From assembly GCA_019455065.1 (NCBI GenBank), contig JACFNC010000020.1, positions 228 to 64,227 of the forward strand: a stretch of 64,000 nucleotides of DNA. Reading direction: 5' to 3'. A program made the position numbers and the translations under genes. The notes beneath the pieces are model-generated. The model did not search any database. It had not been told where the DNA came from and saw only the letters and a program-made list of their open reading frames with translations. Position 1 is the first letter of the stretch; every line of letters begins with the position of its first letter. Shown in pieces: positions 53,519-63,301 of the stretch. The DNA is from Rhodospirillales bacterium. GTDB taxonomy: Bacteria > Pseudomonadota > Alphaproteobacteria > Rhodospirillales > Magnetospirillaceae.

Positions 53519-54636
53519 GTCGGGCGGCCCGCAGCGGCAAGCGACGCGAAAGGCCAGCGGCCGGCCGGCATGAACAGCATCCAGACGGAGCCGATCATCG
53601 GCAGCGCGACATTGGCGTAGAGCAGGGGCAGCAGGGCCAGGCTGTCGACCGCCAGATTGGCGGCGCCGAGGGCGGCCGCCTGGACGAGCACCATGACGCC
53701 GACGGCGCCGAGCACGCGGCCCGCCTGTCCGCGCCGGTTGAAGCTTCCCGACAGCAGCGCGGCGAGGGCGATCAGCGTAAAGGCGAGGTTGTAGATCGGG
53801 GTCGTCAGCCGCTGATGCGCCTCGACGATGAACCTGCGATATTCCAAGGGGTCGGCGCCGGGGTCGGCCGCGAACAACTCGCCCAGCGACCGCTCGCGGG
53901 CGTCGCGATAGCGGATCTCGACCGGTCCGGCGGGGCCCCCGACATCGAGGGCATAGCTGTCGAAATACAGCATCGACAGGCGTCCCGACTCCTTCACGAC
54001 CTCCTGCCGGCTTCCGTTGACCATCAGGACGCGAGGCCCGGTCTTGCCGTGCACGAGGGCGCCGCGCTCGGCCATCATGGTCACCGGTCGCGCCGGGTTG
54101 CGCTTGTCATGCACCATGATCCCCAGCAGTTCCCCGTCCGCGCTGTGGCCGCGCACGAAGACGGTCAGGCCGTCGGTGATGACGTTGAACGCCCCCTCGC
54201 GCAGCATGAGGCCGGAGATGTCGTTGCGGATGGTCCATTGCAGTTCGCGGAAATCACGTACCGAGGCCGGGACGAACCACATGTTCAGCGCATAGCCCGC
54301 CAGCGTGGCCGCGGCGGCCAGGCCGAGGGCCGGGCGGGCCAGCCCCCACTGGCTCACTCCGGCGGCGCGCAATACGACAAGTTCGCGGTCGGCCATCAGC
54401 CTGTTGTAGGTGAACAGGACGACGGCGAAGAGCGACACCGGCAGGATGACGATCAGGAAATTGGGGATCAGCAGCAGCGTCAGATGGGCGAAGACGCCGA
54501 TCGACAGACCTTTGTTTACGATGAGTTCCACGAAGCGCAGGGATTGGGTCAGCCAGATGACGCAGGCCAATCCCATCGAGATGAACAAAGTCCCCACCAG
54601 AAGCTGGCGAAGAATGTAGAGCGAAATCCTCGGCAT
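53515..54636 (-). CDS. LPS export permease LptF
   Basis: 373 residues with three N-terminal and three C-terminal hydrophobic segments around a periplasmic domain. VIWLTQSLRFVELIVNKGLS, LPVSLFAVVLFTYNRLMADR and ELVVLRAAGVSQW are of the LptF type. LptF and LptG form the inner membrane channel driven by LptB. In most alphaproteobacteria lptG sits between lptF and lptD; here lptD overlaps this gene directly. Confidence 0.85.
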   Translation of the reverse strand: MPRISLYILRQLLVGTLFISMGLACVIWLTQSLRFVELIVNKGLSIGVFAHLTLLLIPNFLIVILPVSLFAVVLFTYNRLMADRELVVLRAAGVSQWGLARPALGLAAAATLAGYALNMWFVPASVRDFRELQWTIRNDISGLMLREGAFNVITDGLTVFVRGHSADGELLGIMVHDKRNPARPVTMMAERGALVHGKTGPRVLMVNGSRQEVVKESGRLSMLYFDSYALDVGGPAGPVEIRYRDARERSLGELFAADPGADPLEYRRFIVEAHQRLTTPIYNLAFTLIALAALLSGSFNRRGQAGRVLGAVGVMVLVQAAALGAANLAVDSLALLPLLYANVALPMIGSVWMLFMPAGRWPFASLAAAGRPT

Positions 54637-54716
54637 GGCTGGGGATTATGTCGTTCGCGTCCCGGAAAGAACAGCGGAAAGAGCGGATTAAGCCGTCCCG
54701 CGGAGATCCGTTCCCC

Positions 54717-56504
54717 TCAGAATTCCGCCTCGCCCATCGCCGTCACCATCTCGCCTCCGCTCGTCACCGCCGCGAGCAATGCCGGCGCATGGGGCAGGAC
54801 GTTGTCGGCGTAGAAACGGGCCGAGACGAGCTTTGTCTCGAGCATCCGCTCGTCGGTGGGATCGGCGGCCGCGAGGAGGGTGTCGGCTGCCAGGGCCGCC
54901 TTGGCCATCAGCCATCCGCCGGCGACGGTTCCGAAAAGGCGCAGGTAGGGATAGGCGGCCGCCGCCGTTTCGGTGCCGGGGCCACGTTCGACGAGCCAGT
55001 TCGTGGCCGTGTCCAGCGCGTCCACGCCTGCCCCCAGGCGCGTCCTTACCGCGGTCAGGTTGGCGTTCTGGTGCGCCAATATCCCTTCGGTCGAGCGCAT
55101 GGCCGCGATCAGCTTCCGCGCCGCGGCGCCGCCGTCGCGCAGCACCTTGCGGCCGACGAGGTCGTTGGCCTGGATCCCGTTGGTGCCCTCGTAGATGGCG
55201 GTGATGCGGGCGTCGCGCAGATGTTGGGCGGCGCCCGTCTCCTCGATGTAGCCCATGCCGCCATGGACCTGAATGCCCATGCTGGCGACCTCGATGCCGA
55301 CGTCGGTGGACCACGCCTTGACCACCGGGATCAGCAAGTCGACCAGCGTCTGCCGTTCGCGGCGGATGGCCGGGTCGGGGTGGCGGCGGGCCACGTCGAT
55401 GCTGCCGGCGGCGAAGTAGGCCAGTGCGCGAATCGCCTCGGTCTTCGTCTTCATCGTCAGCAACATTCGCCGCACGTCGGGGTGATGGATGATCGCCACC
55501 GACTCGGCGTCCGAACGGCCCGGTGCGCGCCCTTGCAGGCGTTCACGCGCATAGTCGCGGGCCTGCTGATAGGCGCGCTCGGCGATCGCCACCCCCTGCA
55601 GGCCAACGGCGAGGCGGGCGTTGTTCATCATCGTGAACATGCATTCCAGGCCGCGGCCTTCCTCACCGACCAGATAGCCGATGGCGCCCCCGTCGTCGCC
55701 GAAGGCCATCACCGCCGTTGGGCTGGCGTGGATGCCAAGCTTGTGCTCCAGCTTGATGCAGCGCAGGTCGTTGCGCGCCCCGATGCGGCCGTCGTCGCCC
55801 ACCAGGAACTTCGGCACGATGAACAACGACAGCCCCCTCACCCCATTCCCGGCCTCGGGGGTGCGGGCCAGCACCATGTGGACGATGTTGTCGGTGAAGT
55901 CGTGGTCGCCGTGGGTGATGAAGATCTTCTGGCCGGTGACGCGGTAATGGTCCCCCTCGCGCACCGCCCGCGTGCGCACGGCGGCAAGGTCGGAGCCCGC
56001 CTGCGGCTCGGTCAGGTTCATCGTGCCCGTCCACTCGCCGCTGACCATCCGGGGCAGATAGCGCGCCTTCTGTTCCGGCGAGCCGTGGGTTTGCAGCAGT
56101 TCGATGGCTCCCTGGGTGAGCATCGGGCACAGGGCGAAGGCCATGTTGGACGAATGCCAGATCTCGGCGACGGCGGTCGACACCGCCCAAGGCAGCCCCT
56201 GGCCGCCGTGCTCGGGGTCGAACGCGACCGAGTTCCAGCCGCCGTCCACGAACTGCCGGTAGGCCTGCGGAAAGCCCCGCGGCGTGCGGACCGAGCCATT
56301 CTCCAGCACGCACCCTTCGCGATCGCCCGATGCATTGAGCGGCGCCAGCACTTCGCTGCCGAACCGACCTGCCTCGGCCAGCACCGCCACCACCAGGTCG
56401 GGTGTCATCTCCTCGCAGCCGGGCAGGTCGCGAACCTCGGACAGGCCGGCCAGCTCTGTGAGGGCGAAGATCATATCGCGGATCGGCGGGGCGTAGGCGG
56501 ACAT
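54717..56504 (-). CDS. Acyl-CoA dehydrogenase, DmdC-like
   Basis: 595 residues, the long form with a C-terminal Z-type domain. TEPQAGSDLAAVRTRAVREG (flavin loop), KIFITHGDHDFTDNIVHMVL, EHKLGIHASPTAVMAFGDDG, and GGMGYIEETGAAQHLRDARI with the catalytic Glu region are all present. It resembles 3-methylmercaptopropionyl-CoA dehydrogenase (DmdC) but may serve other acyl-CoAs. It is a monocistronic gene after lptF. Confidence 0.85.
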   Translation of the reverse strand: MSAYAPPIRDMIFALTELAGLSEVRDLPGCEEMTPDLVVAVLAEAGRFGSEVLAPLNASGDREGCVLENGSVRTPRGFPQAYRQFVDGGWNSVAFDPEHGGQGLPWAVSTAVAEIWHSSNMAFALCPMLTQGAIELLQTHGSPEQKARYLPRMVSGEWTGTMNLTEPQAGSDLAAVRTRAVREGDHYRVTGQKIFITHGDHDFTDNIVHMVLARTPEAGNGVRGLSLFIVPKFLVGDDGRIGARNDLRCIKLEHKLGIHASPTAVMAFGDDGGAIGYLVGEEGRGLECMFTMMNNARLAVGLQGVAIAERAYQQARDYARERLQGRAPGRSDAESVAIIHHPDVRRMLLTMKTKTEAIRALAYFAAGSIDVARRHPDPAIRRERQTLVDLLIPVVKAWSTDVGIEVASMGIQVHGGMGYIEETGAAQHLRDARITAIYEGTNGIQANDLVGRKVLRDGGAAARKLIAAMRSTEGILAHQNANLTAVRTRLGAGVDALDTATNWLVERGPGTETAAAAYPYLRLFGTVAGGWLMAKAALAADTLLAAADPTDERMLETKLVSARFYADNVLPHAPALLAAVTSGGEMVTAMGEAEF

Positions 56505-56628
56505 GGCCGGTCACTCCGTTGGGTTGGTCATTCGGTTCATCGTCAACGCGGTAACCGAGGTGGTCGTCATGCCGCGCAAGAAAGGCGCTGCGAAGGGCTG
56601 CGCTGTTCCCCGATGGCTTACGTTTTTC

Positions 56629-56699
56629 GTCATTCCCGCGCAAGCGGGAATCCATGTGCGCCAATGGCTTATGGACCCCCGCCTTCGCGGGGGTGACGG
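56629..56699. repeat. GTCATTCCCGCG repeat between dehydrogenase and FAD oxidase
   Basis: GTCATTCCCGCGCAAGCGGG at the left and CCCCCGCCTTCGCGGGGGTG at the right form the same hairpin element as at 24833. It occupies about a third of the 224-bp gap between the acyl-CoA dehydrogenase start and the FAD oxidase stop. Confidence 0.85.
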
Positions 56700-56728
56700 A
56701 AAAGAAGTCTTGAATCCAGCTCGTCCCC

Positions 56729-58140
<1,412 letters not shown>

Positions 58141-58144
<4 letters not shown>

Positions 58145-59115
58145 TCCGCCGCCCCCTCCGCCGCGGCGGACACGGGACGGGGGGCGGCGGCGCGGCGCAG
58201 CCGGTCGTTGATCGCGGCGCCCAGGCCGTGATCGGGAATCGGCGTCACCGCGATGGCGGCGAAGTCGGGACGGTCGAGGGCGCGCAGCATGGCAAACAGG
58301 TTGGCCGCCGCCTCGGCCAGATCGCCGCCGGGGCTCAAATTGAGGTCGGCCGCCGGACCCGGACCGAAACCGAGAAGAGCCTCGCCGGGGCGCGCCCCGG
58401 TCGCGTTCCGGCGGACGGGCAGGGCGGGGGCGTAGTGGCTTTCCAACTGGCCGGGCGCGGTCGGCCGTTCGGCGTTGCCGGCGCTGGCGAGCGGCCCGAG
58501 CACGGACTCGAGGTCCTCGCGGGCCACGCCGCCCGGGCGCAGGATCGCCGCCCGCGGCGCCGACAGGTCGATGATCGTCGATTCGATGCCGATGCGGCAG
58601 GGGCCGCCATCGAGAACGAGGGCGAGGCCGGGCATGTCCTCGACATGCGACGCCTCGGTGGGGCTGATGCGGCCGGAGGGATTGGCGCTGGGCGCGGCGA
58701 TCGGGGTGCGCGCCGCGACGAGCAGGGCGTGGGCCACGGGATGGGCGGGAACGCGCACCGCCAGGGTGTCGAGGCCGGCGGTGGCCAGCAGCGATACCGG
58801 CGAGTCCGCGCGCCGCGGCAACACCAGCGTCAGGGCCCCCGGCCAGAAGCGGGCGGCGACGGCGCGCGCGCGGTCGTCAAACGCGGCCAGCGGCTCGGCC
58901 ATGGCCAGGTCGGCGACGTGGACGATCAGCGGATTGAAGGTGGGGCGCCGCTTGGCCGCGAAGATCGCCGCGACGGAGCGGTCGTCGGTGGCGTCGGCGC
59001 CCAGCCCGTACACCGTCTCGGTCGGGAACGCGACCAACCGTCCCGCGCGGATCAACTCGGCGGCGCTGGCGATGGCCGCGGGCGTGGCGGGCAGGATGGT
59101 GGTGCGGCGGGTCAT
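58141..59115 (-). CDS. Threonylcarbamoyl-AMP synthase (Sua5 form)
   Basis: 324 residues. FPTETVYGLGADATDDRSVA, KRRPTFNPLIVHV, APSANPSGRISPTEA and GGPCRIGIESTIIDL define the YrdC/TsaC domain; residues about 210-324 form the C-terminal Sua5 domain, so this is the long form. It makes the intermediate for t6A in tRNAs reading ANN codons. Its stop overlaps the FAD oxidase start. Confidence 0.95.
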
Positions 59116-59228
59116 GGCGCGAAGATAGCGCATCGCGGCGGAGGCACAAGCCGGCGATCGCGAACCTGTTTGCCGAGCGGCGCTCTCAAAGGTAGAGTGG
59201 CGTACCGAACCCTAATATTAAGAGAAAC

Positions 59229-60470
59229 ATGGTTCATACCCGCAGTTTTCGGCAGCACCACGTCGAGGTGCGACGCCTTATAGCCACCATCTCCGATTTG
59301 CTGGATGCTGAGGCTATTTCCCATGACTCGGCGCCAGTCGCCGCTGCGATCCGCGAACTGTTCGGGAAATTCACCCAGCATTTGGCGATGGAGGACGGCA
59401 TCCTTTACCCGCGGATGATGTCCTCGAAGAACCCGGAGTGCAGCTCCACCGCGCGCCGTTTCCAAGAGGAGATGGGTGGGCTCAAGCCTGAATTCGGGCA
59501 ATTCAAGGGGCGCTGGCAGACGCGAGCGGCGATCGCTGGCGACCCGGCGGGCTTCGTCGCCGAAACCCGGGTTCTGGTGCGGGCGCTGGCCACCCGCATT
59601 CGGCGCGAAGAGGACGAGCTTTATCCGCTGGGCGACGAACACATTCAGGAACCGGCGCCGGCATCGGTGCTGCCGTACGCCAGGCCGGCCAGCCTGCCAG
59701 GCGAAAAGGATCTGTTCGCAGCGTTGCCCGCCGCCATCGAGAACGGGCAGATCCTGCCCTATTTCCAGCCGAAGTTCGATCTCTTCCGCCAGAGGATCAC
59801 CGGGTTCGAGGCGTTGGCGCGGTGGATACACCCGGAATGGGGCATGATACCCCCTGGGTACTTCATTCCCTATGCAGAACGGAACGGCCTGATGGACGCC
59901 ATCGGCGGCAGCATCCTCCGGCAGGCCTGTCGGGAAGCTGCCGTCTGGCGTGATGCCGGGGTTGCCGCGTCGGTGGCCGTCAACGTGTCCCCAGTGCAAT
60001 TGCGCAGGGGTGGGGCGTTCGAGGCCGAGGTCCTGGCGGTGCTGTCCGAGTCCGATCTGCCGCCACGCCTGCTCGAATTGGAGATCACCGAGGGCGTGTT
60101 GATGGACGAGGTGGCGCGCGCCGCGATCAATCGGCTCATCGCCTGCCGGATCAACGTGGCCATCGACGATTTCGGAACCGGCTATTCCTCGCTGGCCTAT
60201 CTCCGGCAATTCCCGGCCAAGACGCTGAAGATCGACAAGAGCTTCGTGGACGATGTGCCCGGTGCATTGGACAGTTCGCTCCTGATCGCCTCGGTCATTC
60301 GCATCGCGCGCACCTTCGGGATGGTTGTGGTTGCCGAGGGAGTGGAAACCTCGGAGCAAATGCAAGCCTTGGCCCTTGGTCAATGCGACATGGTGCAGGG
60401 CTATGCCTTTTCGCCTCCGGTTCCCGCCGAGGCGGCGCGCGACCTGCTGCTCGCCCAGGAGCCGCTCTGA
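59229..60470 (+). CDS. Hemerythrin-like domain fused to EAL phosphodiesterase (copy 1)
   Basis: 413 residues. Residues 1-135 form a hemerythrin-type helical bundle: H10 and H11 in SFRQHHVEV, H51 and E55 in FTQHLAMEDGILYP, and RIRREEDELYPL in the last helix; the third helix (RFQEEMGGLKPEFG) lacks the His pair of canonical di-iron sites. Residues 165-410 form an EAL domain with FEALARW, NVSPVQL, ELEITEGVL, DDFGTGYSS, KIDKSFV, AEGVETSEQ and QGY, so c-di-GMP hydrolysis is likely. It would couple oxygen, NO or redox state to c-di-GMP. Confidence 0.85.
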   Translation: MVHTRSFRQHHVEVRRLIATISDLLDAEAISHDSAPVAAAIRELFGKFTQHLAMEDGILYPRMMSSKNPECSSTARRFQEEMGGLKPEFGQFKGRWQTRAAIAGDPAGFVAETRVLVRALATRIRREEDELYPLGDEHIQEPAPASVLPYARPASLPGEKDLFAALPAAIENGQILPYFQPKFDLFRQRITGFEALARWIHPEWGMIPPGYFIPYAERNGLMDAIGGSILRQACREAAVWRDAGVAASVAVNVSPVQLRRGGAFEAEVLAVLSESDLPPRLLELEITEGVLMDEVARAAINRLIACRINVAIDDFGTGYSSLAYLRQFPAKTLKIDKSFVDDVPGALDSSLLIASVIRIARTFGMVVVAEGVETSEQMQALALGQCDMVQGYAFSPPVPAEAARDLLLAQEPL

Positions 60471-60497
60471 GGGGGCTGATTCCCTGTCGTGAATCAC

Positions 60498-60525
60498 GAG
60501 GGCCGTCGCACCTGGGACGGCCCTC
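60498..60525 (+). terminator. Perfect hairpin between the two EAL genes
   Basis: GAGGGCCGTC and GACGGCCCTC make a 10-bp perfect stem with an 8-base loop, 28 bases after the first EAL stop. There is no T-run. The rest of the 331-bp gap (60526-60801) shows a small hairpin GCCGCA...TGCGGC near 60581-60602 and no supported gene. Confidence 0.6.
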
Positions 60526-60801
60526 TGTCGAGACTTCGAACTGGATTCGAACCGCCCGCGGAGCGATTCGGAGCCACGTCGCCGCAGTGCCTTGCGGCGG
60601 CTGTCAATGGCGAGGCGGCGCTGCCGTATCTCACCGTCATCATTATCCACGAAAACCATGTGAAAAGCAAGGGAATCATCGCGCCCGGCGGGCACGGGGT
60701 TAAGGACCCTCGACTTGAATACTCGGAAATTATGTCGTAAGGCATAGCCAAGGCGACGCCGAACGCCCGTCAAAATGGTCGGCTTTTGTCGAGAGTATTC
60801 C

Positions 60802-62040
60802 ATGGTTCAGACCGGCAGCTTCCGCCAGCACCATGCCGAGGTGCGACGCCTCATCGCCGCCATCTCCGATCGTCTCGACGCGGAGGAGATCGCCCGCGAT
60901 TCGGCGCCCATCGCGGCCGTCATCCGCGAGCTTTTCGGCAAGTTCACCCTGCATTTGGCGATGGAGGATGGAATTCTCTATCCGGAGATGCGGGCGGCGG
61001 GCGAGCCGGCCGTCAGCGAGACGGCGCGCCGCTTTCAGGAAGAGATGGGCGGGCTGAAGAGCGAGTTCGGCCGCTTCAAGGGCCGGTGGCCCACGCGGGC
61101 GGCCATCGCCGCCGATCCTAAAGGCTTCGTCGAGGAGACGCAGAGCGTGCTCAAGGCGCTGACGACTCGGATCCGACGCGAGGACGAGGAACTCTACCCG
61201 CTGGCCGACCGCAGCACCGCCCCTGCGCCCACGCCCTCCACCCCGGAGCGCCGGCGGTCGGGCGCCGCCCCTCCTGGCGAGGCGGCGATCGTGGCGGCCC
61301 TTCCAGGGGCCATTGCCGACGGGCAGCTGGTCGCCTTCTTCCAGCCGAAATATGACCTGTTCCGGCAGCGCATCGTCGGGTTCGAGGCGCTCGCCCGCTG
61401 GAACCATGACGAGTGGGGCCCGGTATCACCCGCCCACTTCGTTCCCCTTGCCGAACGGGCGGGCCTCATGGACTTGCTGGGCGAGTGCATTCTCCGGCAG
61501 GCCTGCGGCGCGGCCGCCGCCTGGCGGGACGCCGGGGTGGCGGTGCCGGTTGCCGTCAACGTCTCGCCCCTCCAACTCGCGCGCGGCGGCGGGTTTGAGG
61601 CCGAGGTACTGGAGGCGCTCTCGGCCGCCGACCTGCCGCCGCGTCTGCTCGAACTGGAGGTCACCGAGGGGGTGCTGATGGACGCCGAGGCGCGGGCCGT
61701 CGTCCAGCGGCTGATCGCCTGCCATATCGGCGTCGCCATCGACGATTTCGGAACCGGCTACTCGTCGCTTGCCTATCTTCGGCAGTTTCCGGCGAAGACC
61801 CTGAAGATCGACAAGAGCTTCGTCGACGGCATGCCGGCCGCTCTCGACAATTGCATTTTGATCGCCGCCATCATCCGCATCGCCCGCAGCTTCGGAATGG
61901 CGGTGGTGGCCGAGGGGGTGGAAACCTCGGAGCAAATGCAGGCCCTGTCGCTGGCGGAATGCGATATGGTGCAGGGGTTCGTGGTGTCGCAGGCGGTACC
62001 GGCGGCAGCCGCACGTGCCCTGCTGCTTGCCCAGCCGTAA
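60802..62040 (+). CDS. Hemerythrin-like domain fused to EAL phosphodiesterase (copy 2)
   Basis: 412 residues from the ATG at 60802, matching the start of copy 1. It has the same layout: H10-H11, HLAMEDGILYPEM (H51, E55), no His in the third helix (RFQEEMGGLKSEFGRF), and an EAL domain with all catalytic motifs. The linker between domains (residues 137-160) is longer and Pro/Ala-rich compared with copy 1. The two proteins align without large gaps and are clearly tandem duplicates. Confidence 0.85.
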   Translation: MVQTGSFRQHHAEVRRLIAAISDRLDAEEIARDSAPIAAVIRELFGKFTLHLAMEDGILYPEMRAAGEPAVSETARRFQEEMGGLKSEFGRFKGRWPTRAAIAADPKGFVEETQSVLKALTTRIRREDEELYPLADRSTAPAPTPSTPERRRSGAAPPGEAAIVAALPGAIADGQLVAFFQPKYDLFRQRIVGFEALARWNHDEWGPVSPAHFVPLAERAGLMDLLGECILRQACGAAAAWRDAGVAVPVAVNVSPLQLARGGGFEAEVLEALSAADLPPRLLELEVTEGVLMDAEARAVVQRLIACHIGVAIDDFGTGYSSLAYLRQFPAKTLKIDKSFVDGMPAALDNCILIAAIIRIARSFGMAVVAEGVETSEQMQALSLAECDMVQGFVVSQAVPAAAARALLLAQP

Positions 62041-62124
62041 AAGGTTGAACCGCAACCTGTCGGACAGAGCGCGGCCGCCCTATATGGACGTACGGGCGCA
62101 TGCTTGGAAACCGGTCTGGAGGTG

Positions 62125-63294
62125 ATGGTGTTCGGCCACCGCATAACCCTGTTCGAGCTGTTCGGTTTCAAGGTCCACATCGACCTGAGCTGGCTGCTGC
62201 TGGCGATCCTGATCACCTGGAGTCTTGCCGTCGGCTACTTTCCGGCGGTGGCGCCGGGGCTGGCGCCGTCGACCTATTGGTGGATGGGGGTTGTCGGATT
62301 GATCGGCCTGGCCTTCTCGATCATCGCCCATGAGCTGTCCCATTCCCTGGTCGCCCGACGCTTTGACATGCCCATTCGGGGCATCACCCTGTTCATCTTC
62401 GGCGGCGTCGCCGAGATGAGCGAGGAGCCCAAGAGCGCCAAGGGCGAGTTTCTCATGGCCATCGCCGGGCCGATCATGAGCATCGCGGTGGCGGCGGTGT
62501 TCTTCATGGTCTCCGGGGCGATCGCCTATGCGACGGATTCCTTCCATCCGGCCGTGCTGGTCACCGGGTACCTTGCCCTCATCAACGGCCTCCTCGCGGT
62601 CTTCAACATGGTTCCCGCGTTTCCGCTCGACGGCGGCCGGGTCTTGCGGGCGGCCCTCTGGGGATGGAAAAAGGACCTTGTTTGGGCCACCCGAATGGCC
62701 GCCGCGTCGGGCAACCTCTTCGGCTTCCTGCTCATCGCGCTCAGCATCTACAGCCTGTTCATCGGCAACTTCATCGGCGCGATCTGGTGGTTCCTGATCG
62801 GATTGTTCGTCCAGGGCGCCGCCAACAGCGCGCTGCACCAGCAACTTGCGCGCACCACCCTGTCCGGCCAGCGGGTGCGCCAATTTATGCGATCGGAAAC
62901 CGTCACGGTCGACCCGGATCTGACCTTGGACCGCTTGGCCGAGGACTACTTCTACCGTCATTACTTCAAGAACTTCCCCGTCGTCGATCGCGGCCGTCTG
63001 ATCGGCAGCGTGGCGATCGACAGCGTCAAGAACATCCCGCGCGAGCGCTGGGCGTTTCAGAACGTGCGGTCGATCATGGAGGAAGTGTCGGGCGAGAACA
63101 CCATCGGGCCGGATCAGGACGCGTCGAAGGCCCTTGCCCAGATGCAGCGCACCGGACTCAGCCGCTTGCTGGTGACGAGCGGCGACCGTCTCGTGGGCGT
63201 GTTGGCGTTGCGCGACCTGTTGAACTATCTGTCGGTGCGCCTCGATCTCGCCAGTGAGGAGGGCGTCTCGGACCAGATGCGCCGGGCCTCGTGA
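62125..63294 (+). CDS. Site-2 protease (Rip-type) with CBS domains
   Basis: 389 residues if started at the ATG at 62125; a GTG at 62128 is better spaced from GGAGG, and a TTG at 62104 is less likely. The HExxH motif is in AFSIIAHELSHSLVARRF and the third metal ligand in NMVPAFPLDGGRVLRA. About five transmembrane segments precede a C-terminal pair of CBS domains (residues about 250-370). Such proteases cut within membranes, often releasing anti-sigma factors. The target is unknown. Confidence 0.88.
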   Translation: MVFGHRITLFELFGFKVHIDLSWLLLAILITWSLAVGYFPAVAPGLAPSTYWWMGVVGLIGLAFSIIAHELSHSLVARRFDMPIRGITLFIFGGVAEMSEEPKSAKGEFLMAIAGPIMSIAVAAVFFMVSGAIAYATDSFHPAVLVTGYLALINGLLAVFNMVPAFPLDGGRVLRAALWGWKKDLVWATRMAAASGNLFGFLLIALSIYSLFIGNFIGAIWWFLIGLFVQGAANSALHQQLARTTLSGQRVRQFMRSETVTVDPDLTLDRLAEDYFYRHYFKNFPVVDRGRLIGSVAIDSVKNIPRERWAFQNVRSIMEEVSGENTIGPDQDASKALAQMQRTGLSRLLVTSGDRLVGVLALRDLLNYLSVRLDLASEEGVSDQMRRAS

Positions 63295-63301
63295 GGTATC
63301 G

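Noticed and set aside
60540-60560. GGATTCGAACC motif suggesting the T-arm of a minus-strand tRNA
   Set aside because: The flanking bases do not pair as a T-stem, and no acceptor stem, anticodon arm or D-arm can be built around it.
60643-60651. TTATCCACG as a second DnaA box
   Set aside because: It differs from the consensus at the last base, has no inverted partner and lies in no replication-linked context.
60489-60740. 83-residue ORF between the EAL genes
   Set aside because: No recognisable domain, overlaps a strong hairpin, and lacks a convincing ribosome site.
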